NCBI GenBank assembly: GCA_932294295.1
Contig: OW028575.1
Location: 12,652,058-12,716,057 of the forward strand
DNA from: Alitta virens
Lineage: Eukaryota; Annelida; Polychaeta; Phyllodocida; Nereididae
Length of the DNA: 64,000 nt
Direction of reading: 5' to 3'
Part shown: one piece after another, positions 29,401 to 39,465 of the stretch
Layout of the letters: each line of letters starts with the position of its first letter
Position numbering within the stretch: the stretch's first letter is position 1
Translations under genes and position numbers: made by a program
The notes under the pieces: generated by a model
The model's input: only the letters and a program-made list of their open reading frames with translations
What the model was told of the DNA's origin: nothing
Database searches by the model: none

Positions 29401-32400
29401 AATTACCTAGATTGGTTTGTTGAATAATAATTACGTTGCTTCACCCACCACAGTTGACAAGGTACGAATATCAGTTTATTGACTTTGATGCTGTATTTAT
29501 ACTGACACCCAGTTATGCAATTACATGCAATCTTATCTGCATGAAATGTTATGGAGTATCGTTAGTAATATCACTGAACACCTATAGAGACGTTCTTTAA
29601 ATTTTCACAAACAATAATTACAGTACCTGTATTGTTAAGTTACTATATCCCGTAAGAATTCGCTACAATTAAAATAAAATTGCAATGTATAATATTGCAT
29701 TATTCTAAGCATGGAGTCTAGTGAATCCATGTTCTAAGTTACCAGATTCCATAGAACTACTACAATGATTGCAGGTAACGCCCGAGGTAATTTATTAACC
29801 ACTTTTTTGCAGATTTTATACATGTATACCCAATGCAAATTAACAAACTTGTATGCAGAATTTAGGGGATACATTACATATATGTAGCATTAGTGTTCTT
29901 ATACCTTTTTTTCTAATGACACAAAGTTGCTGATTCAACCTACGTTAGCCCACAATACAATACATTTTTGTCCATGTTTGCTTCTCATGACACCACACCA
30001 AGCCCAATATACAGGTGGATGCAGACCTCCCCCACCAAAACAACACCGAACCCCTACCCAGTTGAACACACACTCCAAGACAAACTGACTGCAGTTATTT
30101 CCACCGTTCCCCCATACTTCACATGTTACACCCAAACAAAGGTCTTTATGTTCTTTCTGTGTTTGAGTTTTCGCTCCTTCCATCCACTGCATTTCACACC
30201 ATGCTCACCAGATGGAAGCCATTGACCTTACATCACTAAAGGTCATCTTTCACCCCTTCCTTTCTGCAGGTAAGAAGGTCACTACCCTCCTACCGAACCC
30301 CATGATGACCTCTTGTCTAAGGGTTGAATGATTGGCTAACTTAATGATGATGAATCATTGTCTGAGATAGACACCTACTGCAGCTCAGCTTGGGAAATTG
30401 GCAGATCTTTGAAAGACTCGTTGCCAGATCATATGTTCTTGCCAGATCCTATGTCCTTGCCAGATCCAATGCCTGACCAGAACGAAACCTATTCTATGGC
30501 ATTTCAAACAATTCAATAGAGAACAGAGACATTGTTTTGGTGCATTTTTGTATTTGAAAAAACATATGAAAAACTAATCTGATTCTAAGTGGCTATCATA
30601 GTTATATCATGGGCTTTTACATCCATGGTTATATCATGGATCATGGGGTACTGCATGGATGTATAAGACTTGTACATCTATGTCTAGAACTATAAAATAA
30701 ATATATCAAATAATACCTTTAATTGACGACTTACATTTAACTAAGCCATGACATTACAGTCATCAATTGAAAGATATAATCACTACAAGAAATGCATGTG
30801 TGGTAGATTTCAGCTTATCTGTTAGTTTCTAAAATACTACATTGTATAAGCCTGTCCTGTGTCTGTGATACCTCCTAAATATTGTCTGTGTTTGTGTTAT
30901 GCTTTCTGAGATTCTCTGTCTGTCTCACACTGTATATATAGCCCATATATATCTAGTCAAGTTATCACAGACATTTCAACAATTTGTAGATGTTATATAT
31001 TTAGCTGGTTACAAACTAGAGAGCTGTCTGGTCTGATAATGTGTAACACATGTTCTCCGTCCCAAGCACTATTTTACGTAATTTACAGGCTACAAGCTGG
31101 AGAGGTTAAAAAGCCAAGGCCAGTTTATCATCACAAGAGATTTCAGTGCTAATCATTCTAGGTTAAAATGGGAATAAGAGTACAGGAAATACTCTGCTCG
31201 ATCTATGGATCATATTGGACTACATAATCATGAACAGTCAAGGTTACATTGTAAGCATTGCATGGATTATTAAAGAGAAATAAGTTAAGGCTTACCATGG
31301 AGCTAAAATAGATTTACCTTCAGAAAAATGATAGGGGTAATGCGGGTACAAATGGAAGAACAACGTGTAAATTATAAAAACATGTCTGCATAGATGCATT
31401 ATTCAGATTTAATCTAATCACTGGGTTCGTTTGGGGGGCTTTTTTTTTACAAATTTCCTTTTCTACCCAAACCTTACACTCTTTTTTTGTTATGGTCTCT
31501 TCTTGAAGATTTTTTTTAAAGCCTCATTAATTATATTATATTTAGTACATTATATTGCTACTTAATTTGAGAGGCGTTATTGTTACCATTGGAAATGTTT
31601 TTTTCATTTTTTTTTTTATATCAATCAGCCATATATTAACAGATGATCAAAAACTTACAATTTGTTCATAATATAACATACAGGAACGCAGAACCAGGAT
31701 AGGTTTATATGTGTTATATACACTACAAAGTACACATATAGGTCAGTATGACCTCGAAAGTCAAATGGATCTTTCAAGACCAATTCTGATCAACTTTTGT
31801 TTATAACAAACTAAACTGTTTCACCGGAAATCGGGAGCGAGTACTGACAAATAAAAAACACACCCCCTTTTGACCTAAATTTTACATACTCCTGCTCCCC
31901 ATTACAGACATGTTGACGATCGACACGAGTGCCCTCTGGATACAGAATAAGTCAAAAAGGTCATTGCATCATGCTGGGAGGTCCTCTAGGGCCTGCTGGG
32001 ACCTGCTGTGGTGATGACCTCTCACACTAGCGGGCACTGGGGTGCAAGGGCAATGACCGGCAGGGCAGCACCGTCATCTGTCATAATGACGTCATCATGA
32101 TACATCTTATGAAAGGTGAACACATAGATAGATAGATAGATAGATAGATAGGTAGGTAGGTAGTTAGATCAACTTTCCTTTCCACTGACTGACTGACTAA
32201 CTGACTGACTAGCCAATTAAGTGACCAATTAAATTACCGAGTGCAGCCCTCAGAGCAATATATTTGCTGCACATTTCTCGTCCTATCACAATGAACTCGA
32301 AAGGCACTCAACTTTCCGAGTCATTATTCATAACCAATGCAAATACATCAGGGATCAAGAGAATAATCCTTGTATACGTGAGATCCTTTTTTGCATCCTT

Positions 32401-35400
32401 GATTTAAAACACTGCCAGGAACTGTCATTGATTTCCTATTGGGTTAACAGATGTGCTGTAGTTCTTTGTTTGGTTTCCAAATGACCCACTGATGAAGTCA
32501 GCATGTACTTAACATAAGTTAACAATTCGCCAAGAATAGGAAATGTTTGCATCCATTATGCTTAAAACAATGCATTGCAAATTACAATGCTAATTTCTTT
32601 ATTTGCACCAGGAACTAGTCAGGAAGTGGTTTACAGAGGGTTTACATTGAAAAGCACCCTAAACAAAGGAATTCCATATCCTTGGTTGTATTCAGTGCAT
32701 CCCAATACAGAAAGATGGAAGAAACATGATATACTCCATCATATCTAACTGCCAAGAAAAGAAAGATAAAAACTGTTGATAAACACTGCATAAACAAAAA
32801 AGAGAAGTTCCGAGATAAGTAATTTTTTAAAAAACCAGCAATTGTTGGTTTTTGTGATTCGTTGCCACAATTTTGATAAAAAGTTAAACCAATAAATCTA
32901 AAAAGTGAACATCTTTAAATAAAGTATCTTTAAATATTATCTTTACCAAACTAATCAAACTACTGTCAAAGATATCGGCAATTTCTGTTCCATAAGCTAC
33001 TGGCCTTGACCGTGTAAACAATTTAGGTCAGAGGTCAACTTAAATGTCAAGCTAGCAGAACAAGGTCATACTGCCATGGCAAGCAGGTTAATATTGTTTC
33101 TACCAGATACAGGTGAATAAGAACTACAGAAAAACTTCATATTACACATTTACAGCACCTGTTTTACCAATAACATAAATCTCATTCTGACCTGGGTATA
33201 TCATTTCTGTATTCTTTCATATCGTAAGGAAGGAAGTTTGCACATAGAAAATCATTCATATGGACTCCTTGGGTTCTTACTCTCCTTGAAAACAATGCTT
33301 TTGAATGGATTTTTATTCTTCTACTCCATATAAACAATAATACTTATTGGATTTTTTGAAGGAGACCTTCACAGGCCTATGATTAATATAGCACTTTGAT
33401 ACATTATCAAATATTTGGCTCACTGAACACATAAAAAAATTTATAAGCTACCCTTAATGAAAATTTAATAATTTGTATCTTCTTCCATGACAAAATTTAA
33501 CCCAAAAACAAAAATATTTTCCTTCAGAACAGATATAATTAATGCAAATGTCAATATTAAGTTAATCAAACGTTCACGGCCCATGTACACAATGCTCTTA
33601 TCAACATTTCAAATTAATTCTTACTAAGGCCACACGGAAGGTGACTTCAGGTCAATCATTTCACAAATATCAAACTCTACCTGTAAACTAAAATACAGAA
33701 GTGAATTTTATTCTGTAGCACATCAAGAGGTCCTGAGAGTCAACCTAGATAACCTCTGATAACCTCAGCTACTCATGTCAACTGTACGTTCTCTGATGAG
33801 AGTTTCAATGTTTAGAAAGTTTTTCAGTTGTTTACAAGATCAAATTCTGTGTAACAGGACCCTCTGGGAAAAATAAAAATGCTCTTCAAGTTCAATTTAT
33901 TGTTACTTACAAAAGGATACTTGGAATTGTTTATTATATATAAAAGGTAAAAAGATGTCATCTTGTCAAGACATCCTAATAGAGATATTATGATTTTTAA
34001 TAATGGTATTTTAAGGTGAGGCGTGTAAGTTTTAATTTAGAATAATTATTATTTTTCAGTGGTTTGGAAGCAGTTGTCACAATTTTTTAGCTTTCACAAA
34101 GGACAAGGAATGCTTAATTCGTTTCAACCAAGCCCAAAAATATAACAATTCTTTCCAAAAACTGCCAACAATCACAATAGCAGAGTCTGCTCTATATATT
34201 GTACAGTGCAAATATGGACTACAAAAGCTTTGCTCTTTTCCATTTAACCCTTCTAGTAATTCATATTTCTGACAGTACATGTACATATGATGCAATCCAC
34301 TTCTTTTTTTTTTCTGATATAAAAATCTTTCACACCTTACATGAGCCAACTGCCGCCCCGCACAAAGTCTCACAAAAATATCGTAATAGAGAAAATAGCC
34401 TCAGTTTTTAGGAACAGGTGGGCCCTTGCAATGTGGTGCATAGATTACAGGCTGTTTATTGGGCATTGTTCTCACCAGAAACAGGAAACTAAACCCTGAG
34501 TTATTAACACAATGTTCAATGTCACTCACTGTGAATAAGGCAATACTTGAGAAAGGACACATAACCAATGTCCCCACCAAATCCACACTGTAGTTTTAGA
34601 AGGGCTGTCATATCTCGTAAATGTTAAAGTAACAAGACAACTTTGTTTTGCTGTGTAATTTTTAAATTAACTTAGATATATAGATATATAGATAGACACT
34701 GACTGACTGACTGGTTGGCTGGCTCATTGACCGTGACTTAATATCCTGACTCAACTGACTGACTGGTTGACGGACAAAAGGAGTGACTTAATATCCTGAC
34801 TAAATTGACTGACCGACTGACTGACTGACTGACCGACCTAATCTTATAATTGATGTCCATACTAGTAAGAGAAATAACCATTTCACTAAAGATTTTTAAA
34901 CACTAAACACTGTTAAAAGTTTTCAACTCAATAATTTCGCCTCGTTCATATCAACATTTCTCCTCTGCTATTTCCCCCTTTTTATTCCATGTAAATGGAC
35001 TCTTCATAATTTCCTCCCTCTGAGTGCCAAACCCTTCAAATGGTACAACTATCCACTTGACAATGAACGTTCTGAAAAAACGCCCGAAGTAAGAGACAAT
35101 GTAAAACGCATAAAACCAGTTTGTCCAGCTCCATAAAATTCCTCTTAGAACATAAAACCTCTTCCAAAAACATAAAATTCCCCTAAAAACTCCTCGAAGT
35201 TTTATGTGGTACACTTTTTTTTTCAGCGTTGAGTTATAAATGCACATCAAAATGAGGAAAAAAAAAAACTTGGGGTATAGCAATGATTCTTAGCAAAAAG
35301 AAAAAAGACAGCCACTTTACAAAATACAACTGGCGAGTAAATCACACAATAAGTACCCAATATTTTTCTCTCCTTTTTTCGGTATTTTTTATGTGAAATT

Positions 35401-36569
35401 GAATTGTCAGAGTGAATACACATTACACACACTACAGCACATAACTCAATATATTCCATTGTATCTCTCAATATACTATCAGCATATGAACAACTGCCAC
35501 TAAACACATTAAAAAGTGCAGTATAATAATATATTGGATGAACTAGTTCATCCAAGATAATATGATGGAAAATATAAAGAAAATAAAAATAAACAGCAGC
35601 ACAATAAAAGAAACTACAGGGAAAATGTTACGCATCATGGCGTTGGACAATTCACTCTAGTTTTTTTAGAACACGTGATCAAAGTCGCCTGACTTATAGA
35701 CACGTGACTTAAAGATGGAACGTTTTGTCTAACATTTGGAAGCATTCAAGATAAAATTCTTTCTGGAATCTATCTTTTTTTTTCTAACCTGATTAGATAA
35801 CTTTCTAAAGTAGACAAAACAAAGTTCTTCTATTGTAATGGAGCCATTAGTATACAATGGATAAACCAGACAATAGTTATGCAATGTAAACATTCTTAAC
35901 AGGTATTGTAAATTGCCTGTCAACTATTTTCTTAACCTGTCAAGTGTCATTTTCTTCCATTAGCAAACAAGCAATCAATTTAATTGCTTGTTACGCAATG
36001 CCTTGGAATTCTTGAAAGCCTTAATTAAGGAGTTCTGTTACAGTGCACGTAATCCTGTTATTATATTTGTGTTATCTTATAACCTATCATAAAAAGATGC
36101 AATATATAGATTTATTTGGAAAATAGGAAGGAAATTCACTCCAATAAATAAAGAGTTCTTTTTATTGTATTTTGTTTCATCAAATCTATTTCAGGAAATC
36201 CAGATTAAATGCAGGTCATTGAGATCACTAACCAAAATTCCCACTTATCTCCTATTTTAATTATATTCATAATATTTTCTTTAAATTGCGATCTTTGGAA
36301 TTTGAAGTACTTGATAGTGAAATGATGAAAATAAACTACTGACCTTTGCAAAACCCGGTGTAGTCTTCACAGCAGTCGCCCAGTTTCAAGCAGGTCTCAT
36401 CGCAAAAACATATCCTACTGCCTGGAGAATTCATCCTGCCTCCTTTGGCCCTACATGTGATATTTTTGCCATCACAGCAGAGTCGGGACTCTTTGCAACC
36501 AGCTTGGACTTGGCAAGAAATCATGAGGACAAGCAGAAATGCCCCCAGTACAAATCCTAAGGCTTGCAT
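5342..36569 (-). CDS. SBSPON: SBSPON-like secreted protein (somatomedin B + thrombospondin type 1), partial at 3' end
   Basis: The product is a predicted secreted extracellular-matrix protein. Exon 1 (36569-36344) encodes a signal peptide (MQALGFVLGAFLLVLMISC..) and a somatomedin B domain with ten cysteines, including the CFCDETC and GDCCEDY blocks. It ends in a GTCAGT donor in phase 1. Exon 2 (13769-13566) has acceptor TTACAG and encodes one TSP1 repeat with WESW (a C-mannosylation-type WxxW), the KKTRKRP basic strand, QNGGQPC and six cysteines. It ends in GTATGA, phase 1. Exon 3 (5468-5342) has acceptor TTTCAG, starts ETGKIIPAMYGTW and ends at GTAAGT in phase 2. The three exons join without a stop. 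The domain order and the PAMYGTW/PAFITTS-like start of the third block match vertebrate SBSPON (RPESP). The conserved Cys-rich C-terminal block was not found in 1-5341, so the gene probably continues past the left edge. Introns are about 8.1 and 22.6 kb. Confidence 0.85.
9007..9030. mobile_element. Ultra-short palindromic element, CATGG family subtype A (24 bp)
   Basis: The stem CATGGAGTC / GACTCCATG surrounds a 6-base loop. It is flanked by identical 7-bp GATAGAC at 9000-9006 and 9031-9037. Its reverse complement differs from the element at 11598 at a single base. Confidence 0.75.
9051..9079. mobile_element. Ultra-short palindromic element, CATGG family subtype B (29 bp)
   Basis: The stem CATGGAGCCAC / GTGGCTCCATG is flanked by identical 7-bp ATCTGAT at 9044-9050 and 9080-9086. 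It lies only 20 bp from the preceding element. It is homologous, in reverse orientation, to the 30-bp element at 12193. Confidence 0.75.
11598..11621. mobile_element. Ultra-short palindromic element, CATGG family subtype A (24 bp)
   Basis: The stem CATGGAGTC / GACTCCATG surrounds loop ACTAGA. It is flanked by identical 7-bp AACTCAC at 11591-11597 and 11622-11628. Confidence 0.75.
12193..12222. mobile_element. Ultra-short palindromic element, CATGG family subtype B (30 bp)
   Basis: The stem CATGGAGCCA / TGGCTCCATG surrounds a 10-base loop. It is flanked by GTATAAG (12186-12192) and GTACAAG (12223-12229), a 7-bp duplication with one mismatch, consistent with an older insertion. Confidence 0.65.
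13566..13769 (-). CDS. SBSPON: SBSPON exon 2: thrombospondin type 1 repeat
   Basis: This 204-bp exon is phase 1 at both ends, so it is a symmetric domain exon of 68 codons. It reads AVDCILGDWESWTAC, then a basic strand, then NGGQPCDTSLEKSFCYGWNC. Splice sites are TTACAG before it and GTATGA after it. Symmetric 1-1 exons are typical of shuffled extracellular modules such as TSP1. Confidence 0.9.
19739..19766. repeat. Short hairpin (11-bp stem)
   Basis: ATGAATTCCAA and TTGGAATTCAT pair around a 5-base loop. Unlike the CATGG/CTTGG elements it shows no flanking 7-bp duplication, so I do not call it mobile. Confidence 0.4.
20581..20673. mobile_element. 93-bp MITE-like element with perfect 22-bp inverted repeats
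   Basis: The 22-bp arms (beginning AAGGGCAGCTCTATCATACT at 20581-20602, and the exact reverse complement at 20652-20673) flank a loop dominated by a (TA)n tract. No clear target-site duplication is visible. A long hairpin is certain; mobility is inferred. Confidence 0.6.
20765..20904. mobile_element. Foldback element with GGCGGGTATTTTCGACA ends
   Basis: GGCGGGTATTTTCGACA at 20765-20781 pairs with TGTCGAAAATACCCG near 20887-20901. Internally, a unit containing TTAACAAACTAAT..TAAGTGTCGAAAATACC is present twice (about 20797-20827 and 20869-20900), with another inverted copy of the CGACA core between them. The arrangement is typical of a non-autonomous foldback transposon. Confidence 0.5.
23540..23799 (+). 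repeat. Dispersed repeat copy 1 with paired CCAAT boxes and E2F-type site
   Basis: This is about 260 bp matching 60756-61057 over its whole length with a few indels. The best conserved part holds CCAAT at 23716-23720, GGCGGGAA at 23731-23738 and CCAAT at 23748-23752. The two CCAAT boxes are 32 bp apart. No TATA box follows in this copy. Confidence 0.7.
25785..25905. repeat. Degenerate (GACT)n microsatellite
   Basis: Imperfect TGAC/TGAT tetranucleotide repeats occur in two blocks. The same motif recurs at 32188-32210 and 34690-34845, suggesting a favoured microsatellite type in this genome. Confidence 0.7.
26062..26085. mobile_element. Ultra-short palindromic element, CTTGGA family (24 bp)
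   Basis: This is a perfect 24-bp palindrome with half-site CTTGGATGAACT and no loop. It is flanked by identical 7-bp CTACAAT at 26055-26061 and 26086-26092. A copy with one base changed lies at 35533. Confidence 0.75.
26801..26820. mobile_element. Ultra-short palindromic element, CATGG family subtype A, shortened (20 bp)
   Basis: The stem CATGGAGT / ACTCCATG surrounds a 4-base loop. It is flanked by identical 7-bp CCTGTAC at 26794-26800 and 26821-26827. The left 13 bases match the element at 11598. Confidence 0.75.
27096..27121. mobile_element. Ultra-short palindromic element, CATGG family subtype C (26 bp)
   Basis: The stem CATGGAGGTA / TACCTCCATG surrounds loop ATATAA. It is flanked by identical 7-bp CAAAAAC at 27089-27095 and 27122-27128. 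Confidence 0.75.
29710..29731. mobile_element. Ultra-short palindromic element, CATGG family subtype A variant (22 bp)
   Basis: CATGGAGTC / GAATCCATG has one stem mismatch. It is flanked by identical 7-bp TTCTAAG at 29703-29709 and 29732-29738. In reverse orientation it matches subtype A minus two bases. Confidence 0.75.
30421..30474. repeat. 18-bp tandem repeat, three copies
   Basis: Units start TTGCCAGATC at 30421, 30439 and 30457 and differ by a few bases in their right halves. Confidence 0.7.
30608..30627. mobile_element. Ultra-short palindromic element, CATGG family subtype D (20 bp)
   Basis: CATGG / CCATG ends surround a 10-base interior that is not self-complementary. It is flanked by identical 7-bp GTTATAT at 30601-30607 and 30628-30634. 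Another CATGGATCATG follows the right duplication directly. Confidence 0.55.
32128..32210. repeat. (GATA)n / (GGTA)n / (GACT)n compound microsatellite
   Basis: A run of GATA units passes into GGTA units by 32162, and a block of CTGA units follows around 32188-32210. Confidence 0.8.
34675..34845. repeat. Compound TGAC microsatellite with an internal duplication
   Basis: Imperfect GACTGACTG repeats contain a duplicated unit that begins GTGACTTAATATCCTGACT at about 34733 and 34791. Confidence 0.65.
35533..35556. mobile_element. Ultra-short palindromic element, CTTGGA family (24 bp)
   Basis: This is the same 24-bp palindrome as at 26062 except that the first base is A. It is flanked by identical 7-bp ATAATAT at 35526-35532 and 35557-35563. 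Sharing a palindrome but not the flanks indicates independent insertion. Confidence 0.75.
36344..36569 (-). CDS. SBSPON: SBSPON exon 1: signal peptide and somatomedin B domain
   Basis: This is the first coding exon, 226 bp. The start is the ATG at 36569, which opens a 23-residue hydrophobic signal peptide ending near CQVQA, followed by GCKESRLCC. The cysteine spacing matches the ten-cysteine somatomedin B variant of SBSPON, not the eight-cysteine vitronectin form. The exon ends AAAG|GTCAGT. The promoter lies immediately upstream on the minus strand. Confidence 0.9.
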
Positions 36570-36779
36570 TTTGAATTATTGCACTTGCTAGAGTCAATGC
36601 AATTAGCAAAACCAATGAGAGAATGAATGGATGTCAGTGCTGCGGTTGTTCAAACAAGAATGCAATGCCTATTTTGTGTGTTGAGTCTCAGAGGTCCAAA
36701 TATTAAGCTGTTCAGTCCAATGCTACATCCAATCCAGTAGAAATTAATGCAAAAGTTCTTTATCATGAAGTGTATTGAT

Positions 36780-36970
36780 CTCTTGTGCACTGTTCCACTG
36801 CCACTGCACTGTGTTTTATAGTACAGGACCTGAAATTCAGTGACGTCTTCCCTACGCTCCGCCAGGGCAGGTACTGGCCCCTCACAACTCTCTCAGCGCT
36901 CACTGCAACTCCACTCTGATTGGCTGCTCTAACCAATCTTTGTCTCAACTGCACTCTGATTGGCTAGGAC
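36780..36970 (-). promoter_or_regulatory. SBSPON core promoter with TATA box and CCAAT boxes
   Basis: On the minus strand a TATA box (TATAAAA, complement of 36814-36820) lies about 245 bp upstream of the SBSPON start codon, placing the expected transcription start near 36785-36790. Farther upstream are CCAAT boxes: ATTGG on the plus strand at 36919-36923 and 36959-36963 (CCAAT on the gene strand), plus a reverse one at 36933-36937. The 14-bp string CACTCTGATTGGCT occurs twice, 40 bp apart. Recognition of the elements is direct; promoter activity is inferred. Confidence 0.55.
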
Positions 36971-37045
36971 GTTGCCCCGTGGTTCTACCATGGAGCAATG
37001 GTTCCACTGTTACCCTGAATCATTTTACAGTAATGTTTAAGACCT

Positions 37046-37155
37046 GAAATGTTCCATCAAGGTCATTGGTTTGTCAACACAAGCTCAATTTCGAGTAATG
37101 TTCTGAGAAATGTTCAATCAAGGTCATTGGTTTGATAATGCAACAAGCTCAATTC
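37046..37155. repeat. Tandem repeat carrying two TCAAGGTCA nuclear-receptor-type sites
   Basis: Two diverged units of about 45-50 bp lie about 61 bp apart. Each contains TCAAGGTCATTGGTTTG followed by CAAGCTCAATT. TCAAGGTCA (37057-37065 and 37118-37126) is the extended half-site bound by ERR and NR5A nuclear receptors, and each copy abuts an ATTGG box. The array is about 240-340 bp upstream of the SBSPON TATA box. Function is inferred. Confidence 0.5.
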
Positions 37156-39401
37156 ATCAACTTTTTTTTTGATATTGCGCCACATTTTTTCATGATGATT
37201 GAAAAATAAAACATCTCCGTTATGAATGGTACCATATTAGGTTGACATGTCCAATATTCTAAAAATTGCCACTATTTTATTTGGTAAATGAGAATTTGTT
37301 AATTGTGTTACCCAGTGCAAATAGACTATTGCACATCTGATGCACATTTCAGGAAATTTAATTGGCATCCCTCTATTTATAGTAACAATAGATTACATTA
37401 CAAAGAGTGAGGTGCATATTCTTGATCAGGCCAAGATAAAAAATATCGGAAGAGGACGCCACCAGAATATGCCTACCTACCGCACACTAGGGGTGCCCTC
37501 ACCAAAGGTAAACAATGGAAGAATGTTAATGCTATGAAAACACTAATTAGAACGATTTTAGCATATCTTAGATTTGCTTCTGAAGAAATTACAGAGCCCA
37601 CCAGCAGGGAAGAACAATAACATTCAAATGAAGGAATGAAAAACCAAAATGTGCTGAGGGGAAACATCAGAATCTAACGACATAGACCTTGAAACAAGCT
37701 TTTTAGATTTTCTTTTTTTGTTGCTGCTTTGTTTTTAAATACAGAATTGCACAATAACCATACTCGGTTCAGTAGACTTTTATGATCAATTATTATTAAA
37801 TAAATGAGACTGTCAAAATCACAAAGAAGTATTCGTTTTTAAAAAGATTATTATATCGTGATGTGCCCAACTTGTAAGTTGTACATAATAATAATAATTC
37901 ATCTGTAAGTATCGTTTATTTTCAATAGTATATCCTTTCGCACTATATTGTGCACTAAAGTCTAAATTTCATACAATGCAATTTTTATTATGCTGGAACC
38001 CATAGTCCCATTCACTTCAGTGTCTGTCCCAGGCACTAATTGATGTTATTGTAATTGTCCAATTAAAATGTACTTTTGTTAATGTTTTATTTGTTAAGTA
38101 CCTGTGTTAATTTGTATTGATGTGAGTGCAAATACAATTTGAATTGAATTTAAGGACTTCAAATGTGTGTGGAAACTGCAAATGCTTCTTTGTGTAGGTC
38201 GAAAACAGATTATTATGGCAGTTTCCATGAATTCCAAATACATCAAAGAAAAATACAGGAGATGGTTAACGAGATACGCTTTATGAATTAAGTGCATAAT
38301 TACAGGTCTATATGGAGTATCGTCAAAATTGTCCTGGAAATTTAAACTTCTAAACCAAGCAAGGATCGAAAAAGGAATTCCCATTCTTTCGATCCAGACT
38401 TCGAGCAGACGAAATTTACATGCCTCGCGAATAAATAATTGAGACGAATGATTAGCACCAGGCCTGTGGTTTTTCTCTAATCTATGGGTCGTGATGAGGC
38501 ACCAAAGCCGGTCAAATGCAGAGTGGATTTTTGAGGCTCAACTGGAGCACTTGGTATACATTTTAGTCAGTTGTAGTGGCAGGTCGTGAGTGATAAGGTC
38601 GTTCATGAAGTGTAGTCGACGTCAGGTCAGAATTCCATGGGAAATCCCATATATATATGCCCTGCCCCCAGGTAGTGCTTAGTATGTTTTCCACTTCTTG
38701 ATGTCACATTTTATTTCTTTAAAAAAACTAATTAAGTACATTGTATTATTATTGCTGGTTTTAGGTGGAGAGTTTAAATACTTTTTCATTTTGTCACAGT
38801 TTGTGATCCCTTATATTTCACCCTTTCATACGCTCCTGCAAATGTGGAGGATGGTGGCTCCAGTAGATGGCAGGTCAGGACGACACTGAGTGAAAGCGCT
38901 ACCTAGTGGAAGCATGGAGTAATATTTTACAATGGGTTAAACAATTCATTTTTAAATATTGCAATTGATGTTTGCAGATTCTAATGTTTCGTGTGGTTCA
39001 TAGCTCATTCGCATTCCAAACGGTTGGGTCTGTAATGGCGTGGGATGACTATTTGTTTTGTCCTCCTGTTACAAAGTTTATGAGGAAACTATTCATAGAA
39101 AAAGCTTCAAAGCAATCTGAATGTACTCCATAATTACAAAATGGAATGGAAACTTTAGTGATATAAACCCTTTCAGATTTGGAAATAAAGTTTCCCTAAA
39201 TGTAAACACTGTTACTGTCCTTCGATCCTGTTATCATAATGGCTGACATAACAGATCACATGACAAGTCAATTTAAATATAATAGATGAAAAGTGGTGTG
39301 TTGTCATGTTACAACACTGAAATGGATGAAAATGCATAATTTGAATGGATTTTTAAAAGATTGAAAATTTCAACTTTTTTTGCCTTTTCTCAAATATTGG
39401 A

Positions 39402-39465
39402 AACAAATTTTCCAGTTATGTAAGAAAACTTAACAAATTTTCCAGTTATGTAAGAAAACTTAACA
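39402..39465. repeat. 30-bp tandem duplication
   Basis: The unit containing ACAAATTTTCCAGTTATGTA followed by AGAAAACTTA occurs twice in direct succession with almost no divergence, implying a recent duplication. Confidence 0.8.

Larger units (their letters stand above)
13770..36343 (-). other. SBSPON intron 1 (about 22.6 kb)
   Basis: This is a long intron with no supported nested gene. It holds a G/C homopolymer pair near 14057-14097, a 93-bp MITE at 20581, a foldback element at 20765, a dispersed CCAAT/E2F repeat at 23540, TGAC-type microsatellites (25790-25905, 32128-32210, 34675-34845), six ultra-short palindromic elements, and an 18-bp x3 tandem at 30421-30474. Near 22735-22845 a segment containing GCTATGTACATTTTATAATG is duplicated locally. 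Confidence 0.55.
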
